Assembly: GCA_947626295.1 (NCBI GenBank)
Contig: CANQRS010000004.1
Span: 1-38,183, forward strand
Origin: an uncultured Clostridia bacterium
GTDB taxonomy: Bacteria; Bacillota; Clostridia; TANB77; CAG-508
Length of the DNA: 38,183 nucleotides
Reading direction: 5' to 3'
This document shows, in pieces, positions 9,624 to 18,592 of the stretch (positions within the stretch are counted from its first letter, which is position 1; every line of letters begins with the position of its first letter). The position numbers and the translations under genes are program-made. The notes under the pieces are model-generated. The model saw only the letters and a program-made list of their open reading frames with translations. It was not told the origin of the DNA and did no database searches.

Positions 9624-10181
9624 GTGGGGATTTTAGAAATAGGTTTTATTGGAATAGGGTTGGCTATGGATGCGTTTGCAGTGTCTATTTGTAAAGGTCT
9701 TTCTATGAGTAAAATAAATTGGAAAAAGGCAGTTATAATAGCTACGTATTTTGGATTTTTTCAAGCTTTTATGCCAGTAATAGGATATTTTTTAGGAACG
9801 ACGTTTCAGAGTTTGGTAGATAGAATTGACCATTGGATTGCATTTATTTTATTAGCAATAATAGGTGGAAATATGATATATGAATCATTTGATGATGAAA
9901 ATGAGAAGCGTAATGATAATGTTGATTTTAAAACTATGATTTTTTTAGCAATAGCGACGAGTATAGATGCTTTAGCTGTTGGAGTTACTTTTGCTTTTTT
10001 CAAAGTTAATGTTGTTTTATCGGTGTTATTTATTGGAATTATAACTTTTTTGATATCACTATTAGGAGTGAAGCTTGGAAATAAATTTGGAGATAAATTT
10101 CAAAATAAAGCAGAGTTACTTGGTGGTGTGATTTTGATTTTAATTGGGTTAAAAATATTATTGGAGCATACAATTAGATAA
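9624..10181 (+). CDS. mntP: Manganese efflux pump MntP family
   Basis: GLAMDAFAVSICKGL and AIATSIDALAVGVTFAF duplicated motifs; GTG start with SD gagaaagga. Confidence 0.85.
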   Translation: MGILEIGFIGIGLAMDAFAVSICKGLSMSKINWKKAVIIATYFGFFQAFMPVIGYFLGTTFQSLVDRIDHWIAFILLAIIGGNMIYESFDDENEKRNDNVDFKTMIFLAIATSIDALAVGVTFAFFKVNVVLSVLFIGIITFLISLLGVKLGNKFGDKFQNKAELLGGVILILIGLKILLEHTIR

Positions 10182-10233
10182 AATATTAGTATCGATAATG
10201 TTGGAAAGTTATGTGAACGCAAAGGGCAAAAAC

Positions 10234-10262
10234 TTGATTTTTTGGCTAAAATGGTGTATAAT
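10234..10262 (+). promoter_or_regulatory. Sigma-A-type promoter
   Basis: TTGATT (10234-10239), 17-nt spacer, TATAAT (10257-10262). Confidence 0.7.
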
Positions 10263-10316
10263 AAAGGTATAGTTATATCTATAGTGGTTATAAGTCAGAA
10301 AAGACAGGAGGAAAAA

Positions 10317-10580
10317 ATGGTATTAGGAACATTGGCAGGATTGGTAGGTAACATCCTCATCTATGGAGGATGTGCGTTATGTGGCTTAATCGGAGCAGGT
10401 TTTTATACCTGCTGCGAGAAGCTGGCTGATATGGAACGAGAGCAGAAAGAAGCTGCTCTCGAAGAAAAGGCAGCTAGAAGAGCCGCTAGAGAAGCGGAGG
10501 CAGAGGCAGACAGACGCCTTTACCGTGAGCTTCGAAAACAGGTATCGTCGTCCTATAAAAAGGACGATGCCAATAAATAA
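10317..10580 (+). CDS. 87-aa Cys-containing membrane peptide with charged Ala/Glu/Arg helix; transcript is hairpin-dense
   Basis: SD aggaggaaaaaATG; MVLGTLAGLVGNILIYGGCALCGLIGAGFYTCCEKLADMEREQKEAALEEKAARRAAREAEAEADRRLYREL...; noticeably higher GC than flanks. Confidence 0.55.
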   Translation: MVLGTLAGLVGNILIYGGCALCGLIGAGFYTCCEKLADMEREQKEAALEEKAARRAAREAEAEADRRLYRELRKQVSSSYKKDDANK

Positions 10581-10589
10581 TAACCACGA

Positions 10590-10617
10590 CCCCCAGTGTG
10601 TGTTCACTGGGGGTTTT
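10590..10617 (+). terminator. Strong rho-independent terminator
   Basis: CCCCCAGTG-tgtgtt-CACTGGGGG-TTTT, 9-bp perfect stem. Confidence 0.9.
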
Positions 10618-10659
10618 GCTAATGAAAATTGGCCAATTAAAAGCCAAACTTTACATAAC

Positions 10660-10688
10660 TTGACTTTTTCGGTATTATTTGGTATAAT
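10660..10688 (+). promoter_or_regulatory. Sigma-A-type promoter
   Basis: TTGACT (10660-10665), 17-nt spacer, TATAAT (10683-10688). Confidence 0.7.
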
Positions 10689-10736
10689 ATATATTGTATG
10701 TTATAACTCGAGTAGTTAATTACAAAGGAGAAAGAA

Positions 10737-10928
10737 ATGCTCGAACTTTTAACGGTTGTTTACAGTTTAGTAATGCTGTTTGTGGTAATAATCGCTGTTA
10801 TGTTTTTAATTTTTGGATTGCAAATGTTTGCAACAAAGCATACAGCTAAAAAAATTGCCAAAGAAGAGGAAGAGTATGAAAAGTTACAAATTCATTTAAT
10901 GCTAAAAGCATTAAATGAGTTGGATTAA
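10737..10928 (+). CDS. 63-aa single-TM membrane protein, unknown function
   Basis: SD aaaggag; N-terminal hydrophobic helix followed by charged AKKIAKEEEEYEKL helix. Confidence 0.6.
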   Translation: MLELLTVVYSLVMLFVVIIAVMFLIFGLQMFATKHTAKKIAKEEEEYEKLQIHLMLKALNELD

Positions 10929-10941
10929 TTAATTTTTCATA

Positions 10942-10996
10942 AAAAAAGACAGGCGAAACTCTAATTTTTTTTAGAGTTTTGTTTGTCTTTTTTATT
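10942..10996 (+). terminator. Rho-independent terminator
   Basis: aaaaaagacaggcgaaactcta...agagttttgtttgtctttttt hairpin. Confidence 0.7.
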
Positions 10997-11056
10997 TGTA
11001 ATTGTTGAAAAATAACAAAAAAGATAATATAATAAACTAAAAAAAGGAGCAAGAAT

Positions 11057-14000
11057 ATGGAATGGACTAAAGAGCAACAACAAGCTATATATAAAAAGGA
11101 TAGTAACATATTAGTTGCAGCTGCTGCGGGAAGCGGAAAAACAGCGGTATTGGTAGAAAGAATAATAAATAAGATATTAAATGAAAAAATAGATATAGAT
11201 AAAATGTTAGTAGTAACATTTACAAATGCAGCAGCTGCAGAAATGAGAGAAAGAATATTAAATGCAATATATAAAAAAATTGATGAATGTAATTCTGAGG
11301 AAGAACAAGAAGAATTACAAAAACAAATTGTTTTGCTAAATAAAGCAAGTATATGTACAATAGATTCATTTTGTTTAGATGTAATTAGAAATAATTTTTT
11401 TGAGATAGAAATATCTCCAAATTTTAAAATTGGAGATACTGCGGAAATGGAGTTATTAAAACAAGAAGTGTTGGAAGAATTATTTGAGGAGAAATATGAG
11501 AAGCAAGATGAGGATTTTCAACAGTTAGTAAAAACATATACTAGTTATAGAGATGATACTCCATTAAAAGAATTAATTTTAAAAATTTTTTCATATATAT
11601 CATCAAATCCATATCCAAAAAGATGGCTTACAGAACAGGTAGAGAAATTTAACATAAAGGATAAAGAAATCGATTTTTCTGAAACAGTATGGGGAAAGAT
11701 TTTGTTAAAAGAAATAGAGGAGGAATTGATTGATGATATTGCAATATTGGAAAATGAAGCAAAAAAGCTATCTATGGAAAAACAGTTGGAACTATATCAA
11801 AAGACTATAGAAAATGATGTATATGAATTGAAAAAGATGTTGCAAAATATAGATAATTGGGATAATTCTTATACAATAGCTAATTCTATAGAATTTATAG
11901 TATGGCCGAGGAATAAAGTGGATTCTGCTTTGAAGGAGGACGCCAAAAAAGTAAGAGATACTGTAAAGAAAAAGTTAAAGGCAAAAACAGATAAATTTTT
12001 TGTATCAAGCTCCGAAGAAGCAATTCAAGATATTACGGAAATGTATAATACTTTGTGTAAATTAAAAAATTTAGTATTTGAATTTGAAGAAAGATTTTTC
12101 AAAAAGAAAAAAGAGAAAAATACATTAGATTTTTCAGATATAGAACATTTAGCTTTAGAAATATTAGTAAAAGAAAATGATGATGGAAAGCATAAGAGAA
12201 CAGAGATTGCAAAAAAATATCAAGAAAAATTTCAAGAAATAGCAATTGATGAATATCAAGATAGTAATTTAGTTCAAGAATATATTTTAACATCAGTTTC
12301 TAATGGAAATAATATTTTTATGGTTGGAGATGTTAAACAAAGTATATATAAATTTAGACAAGCAATGCCAGAATTATTTTTAAGTAAATATAAAAAATAT
12401 AATTTAGAAAATGCAAATAAAGATGGATTAAAAATACAATTATTTAAAAATTTTAGGAGTAGAGAAAATATATTAAGTTTTACAAATTTAATATTTAAAA
12501 ATATAATGAGCGAAGAGCTAGGAGATATACAATATAATGAAGAGGAATATTTGAATTTAGGAAGTGTATGGGATAAAGTTGGGGAAGAAATATTATGTAA
12601 TAAAAATGTAAAAAATGAAATAAATATTATAGATTTAAATACAGAAGATGTAATTCAAGAGAATGAAAATGGTGAAGATGATGAGGAAGAAAGAATAGAA
12701 GATATAGAATTGGAGGCAAAATTTGTAGCTAATAAAATAAAAGAATTAATAGAAAGCAAATATCAAATATATGATTTAAAAAAACAGAAATATAGAGATA
12801 TAAAATATAAAGATATTGTTATTTTGCTTCGTTCTACAAAAGATAAAGCTCCAGTATATGAAAATGAATTGATGAATTTGTCGATACCAGTATATTCAGA
12901 TATGTCTTCAGTGTATATTGATTCTATAGAGATACAAACAATTTTGTCACTTTTAAAAATAATAGATAATCCTATGCAAGATATTCCATTGGTAATGGTA
13001 ATGAGGTCAAGTATAGGAAAGTTTACGGATAACGACTTGGTAGAGATTAGACTTGCTGACCAACAGAGTAATTTTTATATTGCATTACAAAAAGCAAAAT
13101 TGTCTGTTTCAAAAAACTTAAAAGAGAAAATTGAAATATTTTTGAAACAAATTGATGAGTGGAGAGAGGAACAAGAATATTTATCACTAGATGAACTTAT
13201 TTGGAAAATATATGAAGATACAGGTTTTTTGAATTATGTTGGAATTTTACCAAATGGAGAATTAAGACAAGCTAATTTAAAAATGTTATTTGAGAGAGCA
13301 AAGCAGTATGAAACAGCTAGTTTTAAAGGGTTATTTAATTTTATAAAATTTATTGAAAAATTAAGATTAGGAAGCGGAGATTTAAGTTCTGCTAAAATGA
13401 TTGGAGAAAATGAGGACGTAGTAAGGATAATGAGCATTCACAAAAGTAAAGGATTAGAATTTCCTATTGTATTTTTAGCAAATAGTAAAACTAATTTTAA
13501 TTTAATGGATTTAAATAATGATATTTTATTAAATCAAGATTTAGGCTTAGGTGTAAAATATATAAATTATGATATGCAAATAAAATATGACACATTAACA
13601 AAATTAGCACTAAAAAATGTTGAGCTTATTTCAACATTATCAGAAGAAATGCGAATATTATATGTTGCATTAACTAGAGCAAAAGAAAAATTATATATAA
13701 CAGGAATTTCAAAAGATTATAAAAAGGAAAAAGAAAGTAAAGAGGAATTGACACAAATTTATAAAAAAATAAATAATAAAATAAATCCAATATTATTAAA
13801 AAAATATAAAAATTATTTAGATTGGATAGAATTAGTTTATTATTATGATTTTGAAAATATGAATAAATTTGTAGATGTAAATATATATAAAAAAAGTGAA
13901 TTAATTAAGCAATTAAATTCAGAAGAAAAAGAAGAGGTAGATGTGCTTAAATTTATAGAGGAAAATTCGGGAAATGTTACGGATGGTGAGGTTAAAGAAA

Positions 14001-14737
14001 TTGAAGAAAAGTTATTATTTGAATATGAATATGAGGCTTCAACAAAGGTACCATCAAAAACATCTATTACTGCAATAGTAAGCAAGGATAAAAAAGAGAT
14101 TTTAAATAGTACAATAAGTGAGGAAGAATATTTGCAGCCAATAAAAAATGATGAATTTGAAACTGCGAATGTAACGTTTCCAGTACCAAAATTTTTGAAG
14201 GGCGATGAAGAAGAAAAAATAACTCCGGCTAAAAGGGGAACGATTATACACTTATGTATGAAGAATTTAGATTTCTCAAAAAAATATGATATACAAGATA
14301 TTAAAGAAATGATAGAGAATTTGGTGAATAAAGAAATTATTACACAAAAGGAAGCGGATTCTGTAAATCCATTACAAATATTACAATTTACTAAATCAAA
14401 TATATGGAATCAGCTGGTAACAGCAAAGAAATATTATAAAGAAGAGCCTTTTTATATAAATATTTCAGCAAAAGATATTATGGATACAGATAGTACAGAA
14501 AATATATTGGCTCAAGGAATAATAGATTTGTATTTTATAGATGAACATAATAAATTGATACTTTTAGATTATAAAACAGATTTTGTAAGAGAAGGTGAAG
14601 AAAATATTTTAATAAAAAGGCATACTCCACAATTACAATTGTATAAAGAGGCGATTGAAAATTCTTTAAATAGAAAAGTAGATAAAGTGTATATTTATTC
14701 AACGGCTTTAGGCAAGGAAATAGAAATTGAAAATTAG
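11057..14737 (+). CDS. addA: Helicase-exonuclease AddA subunit
   Basis: UvrD-type helicase motifs (VAAAAGSGKTAVL, DEYQDSN, GDVKQSIYKFR, RIMSIHKSKGLEFP, LYVALTRAKE) plus C-terminal nuclease ILLDYKTD...QLQLYKEA. Confidence 0.93.
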   Translation: MEWTKEQQQAIYKKDSNILVAAAAGSGKTAVLVERIINKILNEKIDIDKMLVVTFTNAAAAEMRERILNAIYKKIDECNSEEEQEELQKQIVLLNKASICTIDSFCLDVIRNNFFEIEISPNFKIGDTAEMELLKQEVLEELFEEKYEKQDEDFQQLVKTYTSYRDDTPLKELILKIFSYISSNPYPKRWLTEQVEKFNIKDKEIDFSETVWGKILLKEIEEELIDDIAILENEAKKLSMEKQLELYQKTIENDVYELKKMLQNIDNWDNSYTIANSIEFIVWPRNKVDSALKEDAKKVRDTVKKKLKAKTDKFFVSSSEEAIQDITEMYNTLCKLKNLVFEFEERFFKKKKEKNTLDFSDIEHLALEILVKENDDGKHKRTEIAKKYQEKFQEIAIDEYQDSNLVQEYILTSVSNGNNIFMVGDVKQSIYKFRQAMPELFLSKYKKYNLENANKDGLKIQLFKNFRSRENILSFTNLIFKNIMSEELGDIQYNEEEYLNLGSVWDKVGEEILCNKNVKNEINIIDLNTEDVIQENENGEDDEEERIEDIELEAKFVANKIKELIESKYQIYDLKKQKYRDIKYKDIVILLRSTKDKAPVYENELMNLSIPVYSDMSSVYIDSIEIQTILSLLKIIDNPMQDIPLVMVMRSSIGKFTDNDLVEIRLADQQSNFYIALQKAKLSVSKNLKEKIEIFLKQIDEWREEQEYLSLDELIWKIYEDTGFLNYVGILPNGELRQANLKMLFERAKQYETASFKGLFNFIKFIEKLRLGSGDLSSAKMIGENEDVVRIMSIHKSKGLEFPIVFLANSKTNFNLMDLNNDILLNQDLGLGVKYINYDMQIKYDTLTKLALKNVELISTLSEEMRILYVALTRAKEKLYITGISKDYKKEKESKEELTQIYKKINNKINPILLKKYKNYLDWIELVYYYDFENMNKFVDVNIYKKSELIKQLNSEEKEEVDVLKFIEENSGNVTDGEVKEIEEKLLFEYEYEASTKVPSKTSITAIVSKDKKEILNSTISEEEYLQPIKNDEFETANVTFPVPKFLKGDEEEKITPAKRGTIIHLCMKNLDFSKKYDIQDIKEMIENLVNKEIITQKEADSVNPLQILQFTKSNIWNQLVTAKKYYKEEPFYINISAKDIMDTDSTENILAQGIIDLYFIDEHNKLILLDYKTDFVREGEENILIKRHTPQLQLYKEAIENSLNRKVDKVYIYSTALGKEIEIEN

Positions 14738-14770
14738 TTAAAAAGGATGAATTTATTTCATTCTTTTTTT
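14738..14770 (+). terminator. Rho-independent terminator
   Basis: aaaaaggatgaa-tttat-ttcattctttttttg. Confidence 0.65.
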
Positions 14771-14831
14771 GTAACAATTTTTTGTATAAAATAATAAAAT
14801 TATTTTAGAATATATAAAAGGAGGATTTTTT

Positions 14832-15704
14832 ATGAAAGAGAAAATGTCAGTAATTGGGGGAGATTTGAGAATAAGTACATTAGCAAATTTGCTGGCAGCA
14901 GATAGAAATCAAGTTTATGTTTATGGAATGGAAAAATCAAATAATATTGAAGAAAATAATCAAATTGTAAAGTGTAAAAACATTGAAGATGCAATTAATG
15001 CATCAGATATAATAATAGGTTCAATTCCGTTTTCTAAAAATGAAGAGGAGATGCACGCAACTTTTAGTGATAAAAATATAAAGATTAGAGATTTAGTAAA
15101 AAATAAACATAGTAATAAAATTTTTATAGCTGGGAGCATTCCTAAAAATGCAGAAGAGGTATTAGAAGGAAGTTATAAAAAAGTTGTAGATGTTATGAAA
15201 AGAGAAGAACTTGTTATATTAAATACAATAGCTACGGCTGAAGGAGCTATAGAAATTGCTATAAAAAATACAGATAAAATTTTGCACGGAAACAAGATTT
15301 TAGTTTTAGGGTTTGGCAGAGTTGCTAAGGTTGTTGCAGCTAAATTTTATGGACTTAATACAGAGGTTGTATGTGCTGCTAGAAAGAAAACAGATTTAGC
15401 TTGGATTAAGACTTTAGGATATGGAGCTATGAATATTAATTTTTTAGGCGAAGAATTAAATAAATTTGATATTATAATAAATACAGTGCCTACGGTCATT
15501 GTAAATAAGAAAGAAATGAAGAAAATGAAAGATGATGTATTACTTATTGATTTGGCTTCAAATCCAGGAGGATTTAATAAGGAAGATGCAAAAGAATTAA
15601 ATATTAAATTAATTTGTGCATTGGCATTGCCTGGGAAGGTTGCACCAATTACTTCGGCAGAATTTATTAAAGAAAGTATTTATAGTGTTTTAGAGGATAT
15701 ATAG
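14832..15704 (+). CDS. dpsA: Dipicolinate synthase subunit A
   Basis: Rossmann GGDLR N-terminus, VLGFGRVAKVVA, LIDLASNPGG, ALALPGKVAPITSAEFI. Confidence 0.88.
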   Translation: MKEKMSVIGGDLRISTLANLLAADRNQVYVYGMEKSNNIEENNQIVKCKNIEDAINASDIIIGSIPFSKNEEEMHATFSDKNIKIRDLVKNKHSNKIFIAGSIPKNAEEVLEGSYKKVVDVMKREELVILNTIATAEGAIEIAIKNTDKILHGNKILVLGFGRVAKVVAAKFYGLNTEVVCAARKKTDLAWIKTLGYGAMNINFLGEELNKFDIIINTVPTVIVNKKEMKKMKDDVLLIDLASNPGGFNKEDAKELNIKLICALALPGKVAPITSAEFIKESIYSVLEDI

Positions 15705-15794
15705 TACAAAATTTGTGGTTAATGTGAAAAAAGCATTGCAAAAATAAGTGTATTATGTTATATTAAAAATAATACTAAAAAAGGAGTGAAAAAT

Positions 15795-16241
15795 ATGATA
15801 GCAATTGGTTCGGACCACGGAGGATACAAATTAAAAGAAGAATTAAAAAGATATTTAGAAGAAATTGATGTAGAATATAAAGATTTGGGGACTTATAATG
15901 AGGAAAGGACAGATTATCCAATATATGCCAAAAAAGTAGCAGAGGCTGTAAGTAATAAAGAATGCGAAAAGGGAATTTTAATTTGCCGTTCAGGTAATGG
16001 AATGGCGGTAGTGGCTAATAAGTTTAAAGGTGTAAGAGCTGCAAATGTAAAGACTGAGGAGGAAGTGAGATTTGCAAAAGCTGATGATGATATAAATGTT
16101 ATTACATTTGGGGCAGATTATATAGATACAGATGAAGCCATTAGAATAATGAGAATGTGGATAGCAACAGAATTTAAAGGTGGAAGATATCAAGAAAGAA
16201 TAAATATGATAGATGAAATAGAAAAAGAAAATATGAAATAA
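15795..16241 (+). CDS. rpiB: Ribose 5-phosphate isomerase B
   Basis: MIAIGSDHGGYKLKEEL; CRSGNGMAVVANKFKGVRAA; start moved to ATG 15795 given SD aaggagtg. Confidence 0.93.
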   Translation: MIAIGSDHGGYKLKEELKRYLEEIDVEYKDLGTYNEERTDYPIYAKKVAEAVSNKECEKGILICRSGNGMAVVANKFKGVRAANVKTEEEVRFAKADDDINVITFGADYIDTDEAIRIMRMWIATEFKGGRYQERINMIDEIEKENMK

Positions 16242-16253
16242 TGGAGGCATTAT

Positions 16254-17501
16254 ATGTGGGGAGATATAGCAATAGCTTTTTTATTAGCCTTTATAGTTTC
16301 ATTTATGCTTACACCTTGGTCAATAAGGATTGCAAAAAAGTGTGGAGCAGTGGATGTTCCTAAAGATGAAAGAAGAATGTATAAAAAAGCTATGCCTAAA
16401 TTAGGCGGAATAGCGGTAATAATAGGTTTTTTAATATCTATAATATATTTGTTATTTGTAATGAGTATAGAAGGAAGTATAAATATTTTTGAAACAGATG
16501 ATTATTATAAAAAATTACTGGGAATATTATTTGGAATTATTATTATAGCAATTACAGGAATATTAGATGATATAAAAACATTGAAGCCATATCAGAAATT
16601 ATTTGGACAAATTTTGGCTGCGGTAGTTGTTGTTGCTTTTGGGGTAAAAATAGACCAAGTAAATGTACCAATGGTAAGTCAAATAGGATTAAGAATGGAA
16701 ATATCAGTAATATTAACTATATTATGGATAGTTGGAATTACAAATGCAATTAATTTAATGGATGGACTAGATGGGTTATCTTCAGGAATATCTTTAATTT
16801 CTTGTTTATCTTTACTTATAATATTTGCATTAAACGATTCACCAATGATTGCTGTTCTTGTGATATCGTCATTAATAGGAGCTTTAGTAGGATTTTTACC
16901 ATTTAATTTTGCGCCAGCAAAAACGTTTATAGGTGATACGGGGTCAAATTTCTTAGGATTTATGCTTGCAATAGTGTCGATACTTGGAGTAGCAAAAACA
17001 TATACAGCTGCAGTTATTGTATTGCCAATGTTAGTTTTGGGACTACCTATATTAGATGTTGCGTGGGCTATAATAAGAAGAGTTATAAAAGGAAAGTCAA
17101 TAAAGGCAATATTTAGTGCTGATAATGGACATGTACATCATAAATTAGTACAAAAAGGATTTACACAGAAACAAGCAGTTTTAATATTATATGGTGCAAG
17201 TGCTATTTTAGGATTATTTGCAATTATATTATTTGAAAGTGGAATATGGAAGGCAATATCTTTTTTACTTATGGTAATAGCTGCCGTAGCATTAGGATAT
17301 AAAAACTTTTTTGAGCAAAAAAACGAAGGAGACGAAGATGCCAAGTTTGAATGTACAGTTTGCAAGTATATTTATAATCCAAAATATGGAAATGAAAAGG
17401 CTGGGATACACGCACATACACCATTTTCAGAATTGCCAAAAGATTGGGTTTGCCCAGTTTGCGGGGAAAAGAAGCACGTTTTTGAAAGATATGACAAGTA
17501 A
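16254..17501 (+). CDS. Undecaprenyl-phosphate GlcNAc-1-P transferase (TagO/WecA-like) fused in frame to a C-terminal rubredoxin domain
   Basis: KLGGIAVIIGF, NLMDGLDGLSSG, IGDTGSNFLGF and GHVHHKL motifs; C-terminal FECTVCKYIYNP...ELPKDWVCPVCGEKKHVFE is rubredoxin. Confidence 0.88.
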   Translation: MWGDIAIAFLLAFIVSFMLTPWSIRIAKKCGAVDVPKDERRMYKKAMPKLGGIAVIIGFLISIIYLLFVMSIEGSINIFETDDYYKKLLGILFGIIIIAITGILDDIKTLKPYQKLFGQILAAVVVVAFGVKIDQVNVPMVSQIGLRMEISVILTILWIVGITNAINLMDGLDGLSSGISLISCLSLLIIFALNDSPMIAVLVISSLIGALVGFLPFNFAPAKTFIGDTGSNFLGFMLAIVSILGVAKTYTAAVIVLPMLVLGLPILDVAWAIIRRVIKGKSIKAIFSADNGHVHHKLVQKGFTQKQAVLILYGASAILGLFAIILFESGIWKAISFLLMVIAAVALGYKNFFEQKNEGDEDAKFECTVCKYIYNPKYGNEKAGIHAHTPFSELPKDWVCPVCGEKKHVFERYDK

Positions 17502-17560
17502 TACATAAGTTGAATAGAAAAAATAAAAAATACACATACTACTAAAAAGTAGGGAAGTGT

Positions 17561-17911
17561 ATGGTGAAAAAAATAATTATAGGAATTATAGCTGGTATGA
17601 TATCAGGATTTTTCTCTACGGGAGGAGGAATGATATTAGTACCAGCTTTTATATATTTAATAAAAATGAATGAGAAAGAGGCAAGAGCGACTTCTATTAC
17701 TTGCATATTGTTTATGGTAATTGCAAGCAGATTCTTTTATGCAAAAAATGATTATATTGATTGGAAAAGGGGAGTTTTATGTGCAATAGGAGGTATAATA
17801 GGGGGATTTTTTGGCTCAAAATATTTGAATAAAATTCCAGACTATATTTTAAAAATTACTTTTATTTTGTTTATAATATATGTTGCTGTTAAAATGATAG
17901 GGGTGTTTTGA
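17561..17911 (+). CDS. TauE/SafE (TSUP) family half-size permease, N-half
   Basis: GIIAGMISGFFSTGGGMILVPAFIYL typical TSUP repeat; 116 aa. Confidence 0.75.
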   Translation: MVKKIIIGIIAGMISGFFSTGGGMILVPAFIYLIKMNEKEARATSITCILFMVIASRFFYAKNDYIDWKRGVLCAIGGIIGGFFGSKYLNKIPDYILKITFILFIIYVAVKMIGVF

Positions 17912-18300
17912 TGATGAGTATTTTATTTGGCGTTATTTCGGGAGTAATTAGTAGTATGGGAATGGGAGGAGGAACAATACTTATTTTTTTGCTGACATCA
18001 TTTATTGGAGTTGAACAACATATTGCACAGGGTATTAATTTAGTCTTTTTTGTTCCCACTTGTATTGTGAGTATTATAATTAATTGGAAAAATAATAATA
18101 TTCAAAAAAATACTGCTGCCATCGTTAGTATTTCAGGAATTGTAGGGGCTATTATAGGAGCTAAGATTGCTGTGCGTATGGATGTAATATTATTAAGAAA
18201 ATTTTTTGGATTTTTTTTAATTATTATAGCATTTTTAGAAATTTTTTCATTAATAAAGTCGTATATAAAAGACAAAAAAGCAAATAATAAGACTGTATAA
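17908..18300 (+). CDS. TauE/SafE (TSUP) family half-size permease, C-half
   Basis: GVISGVISSMGMGGGTILIFLLTSF TSUP repeat; overlaps the previous ORF by 4 nt. Confidence 0.75.
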   Translation: MMMSILFGVISGVISSMGMGGGTILIFLLTSFIGVEQHIAQGINLVFFVPTCIVSIIINWKNNNIQKNTAAIVSISGIVGAIIGAKIAVRMDVILLRKFFGFFLIIIAFLEIFSLIKSYIKDKKANNKTV

Positions 18301-18325
18301 TTTTTTTGAAGTGGAGGAGTTAGTT

Positions 18326-18463
18326 ATGAAATTTGTTAAAGGTGTTATAGTAGGTACTTGCATTTCTGCCGGTGCACTTATGTTATATGCAGAGTCTACA
18401 AAGACTGGTAAAAAAATGATGAAACAGGGAAAAAAATTTATGAAGAATATGGGAATGATATAA
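18326..18463 (+). CDS. 45-aa small membrane-anchored basic protein
   Basis: SD gtggaggag; MKFVKGVIVGTCISAGALMLYAESTKTGKKMMKQGKKFMKNMGMI; not in supplied ORF list (too short); followed by terminator. Confidence 0.6.
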   Translation: MKFVKGVIVGTCISAGALMLYAESTKTGKKMMKQGKKFMKNMGMI

Positions 18464-18470
18464 AAAAATT

Positions 18471-18502
18471 GTAAGCTAGGGAATTTTAAACTCTAGCTTT
18501 TT
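18471..18502 (+). terminator. Rho-independent terminator
   Basis: gtaagctagggaattttaaactctagctttttt hairpin. Confidence 0.7.
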
Positions 18503-18592
18503 TGATAAATGCTGAAAAATTCCTTGACTAATTAAAAAAAATTTGATATAATAAACAAATTGACAAAAAATAGAATGAGAGGAAGGGTGAAA

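Noticed and set aside
10525-10719. 64-aa plus-strand ORF overlapping the terminator at 10590-10617
   Set aside because: Runs through a strong terminator and the next promoter; no SD or recognisable domain
17311-17508. Out-of-frame ORF over the rubredoxin domain (MSKKTKETKMPSLNVQFASIF...)
   Set aside because: Rubredoxin motifs are in the other frame; retained only as evidence for the 1-nt junction argument
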